The notes under the pieces are model-generated. The model did not search any database and was not told where the DNA came from. It saw only the letters and a program-made list of their open reading frames with translations. DNA of 64,000 bases, taken from contig NC_068564.1 in the NCBI RefSeq assembly GCF_022201045.2, positions 2,294,001-2,358,000 of the forward strand, written 5' to 3'. Each line of letters starts with the position of its first letter. Positions within the stretch are counted from its first letter, which is position 1. Source of the DNA: Citrus sinensis (lineage: Eukaryota; Streptophyta; Magnoliopsida; Sapindales; Rutaceae). Shown piece by piece: positions 58,201 to 64,000 of the stretch. Both the position numbers and the translations under genes were made by a program.

Positions 58201-61200
58201 ATGGTTCATAGATAGGCACGGTGAAATTCAGAGAGTGGTCCTCTTCTGTATACTGTTTCTTCAGCAGAAAATATTCGTGATGAAGAATATAATCACCATC
58301 ATTATCCTCCACAATTACCCAAAATAGCTCCACATATCCATGGACCTTGTCATCCCACTGAAAGTCTGGCGTTATTGTAAGTTCAACCCTCAAAACAGTA
58401 CGAGTAATTGGCTGGACATGTGCTGCAAGTATTAGTTTTGGGAATTGGTGGACGAACTTGTGAAGAGTTCTGCCCATCTTGCGGTAACGAATGAGTTCAC
58501 CAAGCTCCTGTGATGAGAGATCATAGTACCTTTCCCAGGAAAAAATCTTTCTTCTCCAACTTCATTAAAATTTCATTTGGGATCCCGTTGAACTGGCGGA
58601 GAGGTGTTTGGACACTCCACATCCTCTTGGTAACCATTTTGCTCAACTTCAATGCTTTCTCAGCTAGTTGTGACCAACCTCGTTTCAAGACAATCTCAAA
58701 AAGCGCTCGCGAAAGGCGTCCGGCACTCTGGTCAAGATAGGAAAAAATTGAGTTAAGAGACCAAAAAATAAAAACAAATAGCAACAAGGAAAGAAACTAA
58801 AGAACATGCTAACAAAAGCAAAACTAACCTGCGTTATAACACCATGTCAGAAGTCAATGAAAGCCCTTCAAGCTTCAGCTGGGAGATATATGTCTGCAGC
58901 AAAACATTAATCTTGGCACTAGGCTCTTCGAGGCTTTCCTTTACAGGGATCGGAACACGATCTAAAAGCTTTGCCAGCTCCATCTTTATCTTCTCTGACT
59001 GTCACATATTTAAATTCTTCGCTGAGCGAGAACAACCGACAAAGCTCTATGTCCCCCATTGTTGGCTTCAAATGCTTGTTATATGTGGATATTGTCCCAT
59101 GAGTTATGTAGTAATAGCTGGCAATACGACCCAAGTCCGTAACTTGGAAATACCCACTTTTCCTACCATACTTGACCAAATTATTTCTGTCCAAGACATT
59201 GGCAGCCGTATGAATCTGAAAAACATCAAATAATTGTCACAAACATAACTTCCATCAAATGGAATGATCCAAATAAATCAACAAATACAAGGCCTGATGA
59301 ACATAAACAAAACCACTCCAGGAATCTAGAAGATGGACATGAATCTATCATAAGACAAATAATAGGTTTCAGACTAGAGAAGAATCAAAGAAACATCCTT
59401 TTTGGAACTAAAGACAATCAAAACAATAGAATCTTCAACAAACAAATAATAAAAGCAAAAGATTAAGTTAATCCAGGTTAGCAACTATCATGCGTAGTCA
59501 CAAACTTTTTATATATCCTTGTATAACCTTTTCTGCTAACAGTGCCTATGAAAACACTAGACAGTGAAAGAAGTGTAAAATTGCCTCAAATGACAAATAC
59601 TACAAAAAAAAATTTACACATTTCTGCAGCAAAATACTTTGCCCATATCAATGAAGGTTGACTGACGATTGAAAAGAAGAAAAAATTGTTGACTTATTCC
59701 GTGATAATCAAACAGAGGGAAATAATTTAGATTATTAATCACCATCAACCCTACCCCCCCTCAAACCCCCACCATACATAAAAATAAAAATAAAGACCTG
59801 CAATATAATAACAAAATCAATAATATATTAATTGCAGGAAAATAAATAATAATATTACATGCATCAGGACATATCAAAGAAAGCAGGATAACAGGCAATG
59901 AAACTAAAATAACTGTATAAACATAATTCATATATATAATTATAAGATTCGATGCTCTTACCAAATCAGTAATCCTCTCCCCCAGTGTTATGTCGAGAAC
60001 CTCAGGTGACAAACCATAGAGCACAGGATTTCGTAACATACGAGTATATAAGTAAGTGTATTCAATCCAGTTGCAGGCTTCTTTAGCATTTTGTACAGTT
60101 CCAAGGACTATTTCTGCATTCAACAGTTCAGCAAGCTTGGACACGAACTGACTTTCAATAGGGAGCTGCTGATTCATTAAAGAAAGATAGTACTGCAGTT
60201 CAGAGTGACCAGTAATGATGATGCCTTCCCCATATGAATCATACTGAGGCCTTCCAGCACGACCAAGCATCTGCATAATATCCAGAGGACTAAGCTCCGT
60301 CCACGCCCCTTTCTCTGGATTGTAAACCTGGGTTCCTTTGATGATCACTGTATGAGCAGGCAAGTTCACGCCCCAAGCAAGATTTGCAGTGGAAACTAAT
60401 ACCTGTACATGCCCATCACAAAAAAGATCCTCAACAAGTTGACGGTCACCCCTTTTCATCCCAGCATGATGAATTGCGAAACCATATGGCAGAAGATCTT
60501 TAAGATCGTTGCTCTTGACCAGATCTGTGTGACTCACTGTCTTCCTTTAAGAATCTACCAAGGGCATCATCCTGAAGTGCAGAATCTCGTATTGCACGAG
60601 CTGTTTTTGCTGTCTCCTTCCTCGAGTGGACAAAAATAACAACTTGATGCTTTTCAGCAACAGCCATAACCTTCTCATAACATAACTCACTCATCAACTT
60701 AAACCTTTCCAGTGGCTTCTTAACTTGGATCCCAATTTATTGTTGAGAAAGAGGGACAGGTCTGTAACTATTGTCAAAATGGAATAACCCTTTCTCCAAA
60801 TTCACGCGTAAAAACTGTGCCACATCTTCATAATTAGGAAGGGTAGCAGATAAACCAACCAACCGGATATGCTCTTCTGTGGTTTCAATCTGCCTAACAG
60901 TTCTGGCGACAATACTTTCAAGCACAGGTCCTCTATTATCATGAAGCAGATGAATTTCATCAATAATCAGCAGTTTCACAAGCTGTGTGTAGACCCGATC
61001 CCCAGATTTCCTTGTAATAATATCCCACTTCTCAGGAGTTGTCACAATTATTTGCGTTTCTTCAATTTGTTGGCGAGTGAGTGTCTGGTCTCCACTCAGC
61101 TCCCTTACCTTAACATCATATATTTGCAAACGGTTAGACAAATTGCCTACAACTTCAGCGACAAGAGCTTTCATAGGTGCCACATAGATTATCTTATAAT

Positions 61201-62908
61201 TGCTACGATTGAATGAACCATCATTGTTCTTGTTCAACGATAACTGTTCAAGTATGGTAAGCACTGCAACATTAGTTTTCCCTGCCCCAGTGGGCGCACA
61301 CAATAGAATGTTATCGGCTGAAAAGAGAGCGGTCTCATAGACTCTACTCTGCACTCTGTTCAACTCTGTCATTCCTTTGAAAGCTGGCTGTGCCCATTCT
61401 GGCATTTCAGATATCTTAATCAACTTTTCATTGGGATCTAAAGGCTTAGGCTTCATAGCCGGCACTTGAATTTCTTCATACCCCTTGTAAATCTTGTTGT
61501 TGTAGACCCACTAGGAAAAACACACTTTTTATTTGCCATAAAAAGCCCACCTTGTTGAAAAGCAAGGGTGTCCAGATCGAGCAACTGACGCTGGCCAAAC
61601 CAACCACCATCTTCTGCATTTGTATCCCCGTCAACAATGCAGCAGCACTCTCATCCTTTAGCCTGAGAGCCTCTGCTCTAATACTCTTTTCCAGGTTCTT
61701 TGCCTCTCTTTAGCAGTAGCCCTTGTTGCGTGCAACTGCTCCAATATTGGAGCCAAATCCGGACCCAAACCCATCATTTCCTCCTCGATATTCTTTCTCT
61801 CCTCTTGGTCTTGGGCTCTTGCCAAACGAGTACACCATACAACCTTGAACCTGTTGGACAACAAAAGCTTAAAAAGACTGAACTTATCAAACTGAAAATG
61901 ATAAAGCAGCTTATTCTCAAGTTCCCTGTCATCCCCCTCCCCATCAGCAAGTACCTTAAGAACCTCTTCTGCAAGCTTTTGGCACCTCTGCGGGTCAATC
62001 TGTTGGTCAAAAGCTTGAGAGATTTTCCTCTGAAGCCAATAAGCATCAATATCCTGGACATTAAGACCTGTGCCCTCATTGGCATCACGTGACTCATCAT
62101 CATCCCCACCCCCAACACCCATTTGCATAGCTCCTCCAGAAGCATTGGATTCAACCACATCTTCATCCTCTTCTTCTTCATCTTCCGGCACCATATCCAA
62201 ATCACTCTGTTCCTCATCATTACCATTGTCTTCAAACTCAACAGCCACAACCGTATCATCATCAAGAACCTCACTGGTATCATTCTCAGTACTACCATAA
62301 CCCGCATCTTGGTTATAATCTGTAATAAGCTTCCCAATAGAAACAAGCTGATCAAACACGTGATTGGGAATCGGGTTCAACAACTTCTCAATGTCCTTCT
62401 TCTTATCAGGTTTTTCAACAGAATCATCCTTAAGAACAGCCAAAATCTCATCAGCAGCAGCACTAACAATGCTAAGTGGCTGTCCACCCAACTGTTGTTG
62501 AATAACACTAAGCATAGCCCTATAAGCCGCCCTGGTTTCGTTGGTTTTGGGCTTATAAGTTCCTTCTTCAGACGCCGCCAAAAGTACACTCTCTTCATGG
62601 AGACGGAGACGACGTCTTTTGCTCTGACGAACAAGGGCCGCAGCATCATCATCGGCATCCGCGTCACGCTTCTTAGATTTCCTCAATCTCTCCTCCAACT
62701 CAGGGGACCTTCCTCTGTAAACCCGATCACCAAAACTTTTGGGATCAATCTTTCCCCATAGAGACTCCGGCTCACCGGTCAGCTCGTGAGTATCACGTGG
62801 ACGAGAGTCGGTTGTTAAAACTAAACTAGAGTTTGCTCTGTAATCCTATTGTCTGGACCGGGCGTGTCCCTCGGCACCACCATCACCACAACCGAGATTC
62901 TTCTCCAT
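55247..62908 (-). pseudogene. BRR2: U5 snRNP 200-kDa helicase BRR2, degenerate intron-retaining copy
   Basis: Read on the minus strand from the ATG at 62908, the order of the Ski2-like spliceosomal helicase BRR2 is kept. An acidic N-terminal region (62.7-61.7 kb) is followed by helicase cassette 1 with [38 protein letters not shown] and [11 protein letters not shown], then a Sec63 unit. Cassette 2 has APTGSGKTICAEFA, FIIDELHLIGGQGG and VALSTSLANAKDL, and a C-terminal Sec63 unit ends at 55247. BRR2 unwinds U4/U6 during spliceosome activation; plants' functional copies are about 2,170 residues. Here I count about ten breaks: stops at 62846, 60737 and 58163; frame changes near 61703, 61640, 61505, 60540, 58990, 58838, 58540; a deletion near 56640; and a solo LTR at 57594-57936. 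Introns at 59216-59961 and 58728-58828 retain GT-AG ends, so it arose by DNA duplication, not retrocopying. The last 766 residues read open. Confidence 0.9.
57594..57936 (-). mobile_element. solo LTR inserted in the BRR2 pseudogene
   Basis: Read on the minus strand, the 343-bp insert starts TGTCAAGGAAGC and ends TTCTTCAACT. It carries a TATA box (AGTATAAATAGC, 57709-57719). GGGCA (plus strand) is present on both sides (57589-57593 and 57937-57941), a 5-base duplication typical of LTR retrotransposons. Removing it rejoins VLVAA to PTGSGKT exactly, which fixes both borders. The 3' end is CT, not the usual CA, so a terminal point mutation is likely. A copia origin is inferred from size and ends only. 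Confidence 0.82.
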
Positions 62909-64000
62909 TATATGGAAAAGATTTAGAGAAAAAACCAATGACTGTCCAAAAAAAAAAAAACATTCAATTGATTTATCGGTCTTCACTGCATTACAGTTTA
63001 TAATAACTTACGGTTGTGTCTGCAAAGGAAATCCTAAACAATGCAGAAAAGAGAATAAATAAACCCTAAAACTAGTTGGATTGAACGAACGGAAACTTAA
63101 AAGAGCGAAGATAAAATATATACTCACGATGTTCTTATAATTTTATTCGCGCCTCCTTGTAGAGTCGCCTTCACCAGGGCGGTTCATCAAGTTAAAACTT
63201 GAGACGGAAGGCATATATAACTAGGAGAAGGACACGTTCGTGGGCTTTTTTAGTTGGCAAATTGCATGCAGTAGTTTTATAGAAGGCCTAGACGATTTCC
63301 ATGCTAAATATTACATTAAACATTTTATTATTCTGCGCACTTATATAATAATTATAAAAATATTTTATTTTACATACTCTTTAAAATTTTAAAAATATCT
63401 TTACTTAAATTATTAAAATTATTTAATTTATTTACTTTAAACCCTAATAAAATTATTTGACACACTAAGTTTGAGAGATTTAACATATAATTACAATAAT
63501 ATAATTTAGTCAAATTGCAAATAGATTATTTAACATAATTTTAGTTATTATTATTTTTTTACGTCAATATTGAATTTTGCACCCAGAGCAAGTTGCAATA
63601 AGAACATAGTAATAAAAAATATTCCACAAATACTTAAAAAAAAAAAGGAGAATGAGAATGAGAAGACAAAGAGATGAAGAAGGGCCAACGCCAAAACAAA
63701 CAAAAAAAAGTAGAAAATAAAATTTTTTAAGGTTTAAAGTATGAGAACTATAAATTTAATAACAAGTGTGGTATATAGGTATTCAAAGTAATGATATAAG
63801 ATTAAGTTATAATATATTGCCTTTATATTTAATAGTAATTCATATGATGGGTGTTTATGTAATACATATTGTTTTTAGTGGATTTTGGGTTAAAGGACAA
63901 ATGGGTAAAATCTCACCAAAACAATAAATTTATTTTATGGGGTTTAGGGTACCTCACTGGATTGTAGAGCCTGGGCTATTTGGGGCTTACAAAGGAATTA
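62909..64000. other. upstream flank of the BRR2 pseudogene and AT-rich spacer
   Basis: No frame or RNA of note. 62.9-63.2 kb is less AT-rich and may be the former promoter and leader of the duplicated gene; the last 0.7 kb is very AT-rich. Confidence 0.5.

Noticed and set aside
1-64000. CRISPR arrays, bacterial operons, plasmid origins, viral genes
   Set aside because: None seen; gene structure and repeats are those of a plant nuclear genome.

Overview
The window is nuclear DNA of a flowering plant, most likely a woody eudicot; a Citrus-type genome is my guess from remembered resemblance, not from a search. The reasons are spliced genes with GT-AG introns, a MIR393 hairpin, plant-only protein families (GH17 glucanases, a PAR1-domain protein), a eukaryotic tRNA-Cys, AT-rich spacers, and plant-type L1 LINEs, SINEs, LTR elements and MITEs. 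Expressed genes are few and repeats dominate.

Layout. 1-3.2 kb: the 5' part of a Ty3/gypsy (Tat-like) retrotransposon on the minus strand, with an unbroken gag-protease frame that runs off the left edge. 3.2-10 kb: AT-rich spacer with a tRNA-derived SINE, an internally deleted copia-type fragment and a Mutator-like MITE with a perfect 9-bp target duplication. 10.2-16.5 kb: a decayed minus-strand L1 LINE that hosts a second SINE and a 179-bp internal tandem duplication. 16.7-19.1 kb: a three-exon plus-strand gene for a small protein I do not recognise. 19.9-20.5 kb: an hAT-like MITE. 20.9-24.3 kb: two tandem secreted GH17 beta-1,3-glucanases (PR-2 type). 24.7-29.8 kb: a 14-exon gene, convergent with them, for RNA polymerase III subunit RPC3; a tRNA-Cys(GCA), itself a Pol III template, begins 132 bp beyond its start codon.

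30.8-38.1 kb: a probable PIF/Harbinger-type non-autonomous element (TAA target site) into which a nearly intact 5.5-kb L1 LINE inserted (16-bp target duplication). 41.1 kb: a MIR393 precursor (its mature product represses TIR1/AFB auxin receptors). 45-48 kb: a fold-back Mutator-like element and a roughly 1-kb tandem duplication full of trinucleotide repeats. 52.1-53.7 kb: a three-exon secreted Cys-rich PAR1-family gene. 55.2-62.9 kb: a minus-strand, intron-retaining but heavily broken copy of the U5 snRNP helicase BRR2, with a solo LTR lodged immediately before the second Walker A motif. 63-64 kb: AT-rich spacer.

The genes do not form a pathway. The strongest biological points are the MIR393 locus, the glucanase pair, the RPC3 gene with two inferred GC-AG introns, and the BRR2 pseudogene. 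Most of the rest is a stratified record of transposition in which many insertions can be delimited by their target-site duplications. I found no clear new cellular system; the most promising unexplained items are the small unrecognised gene and the two SINE families.
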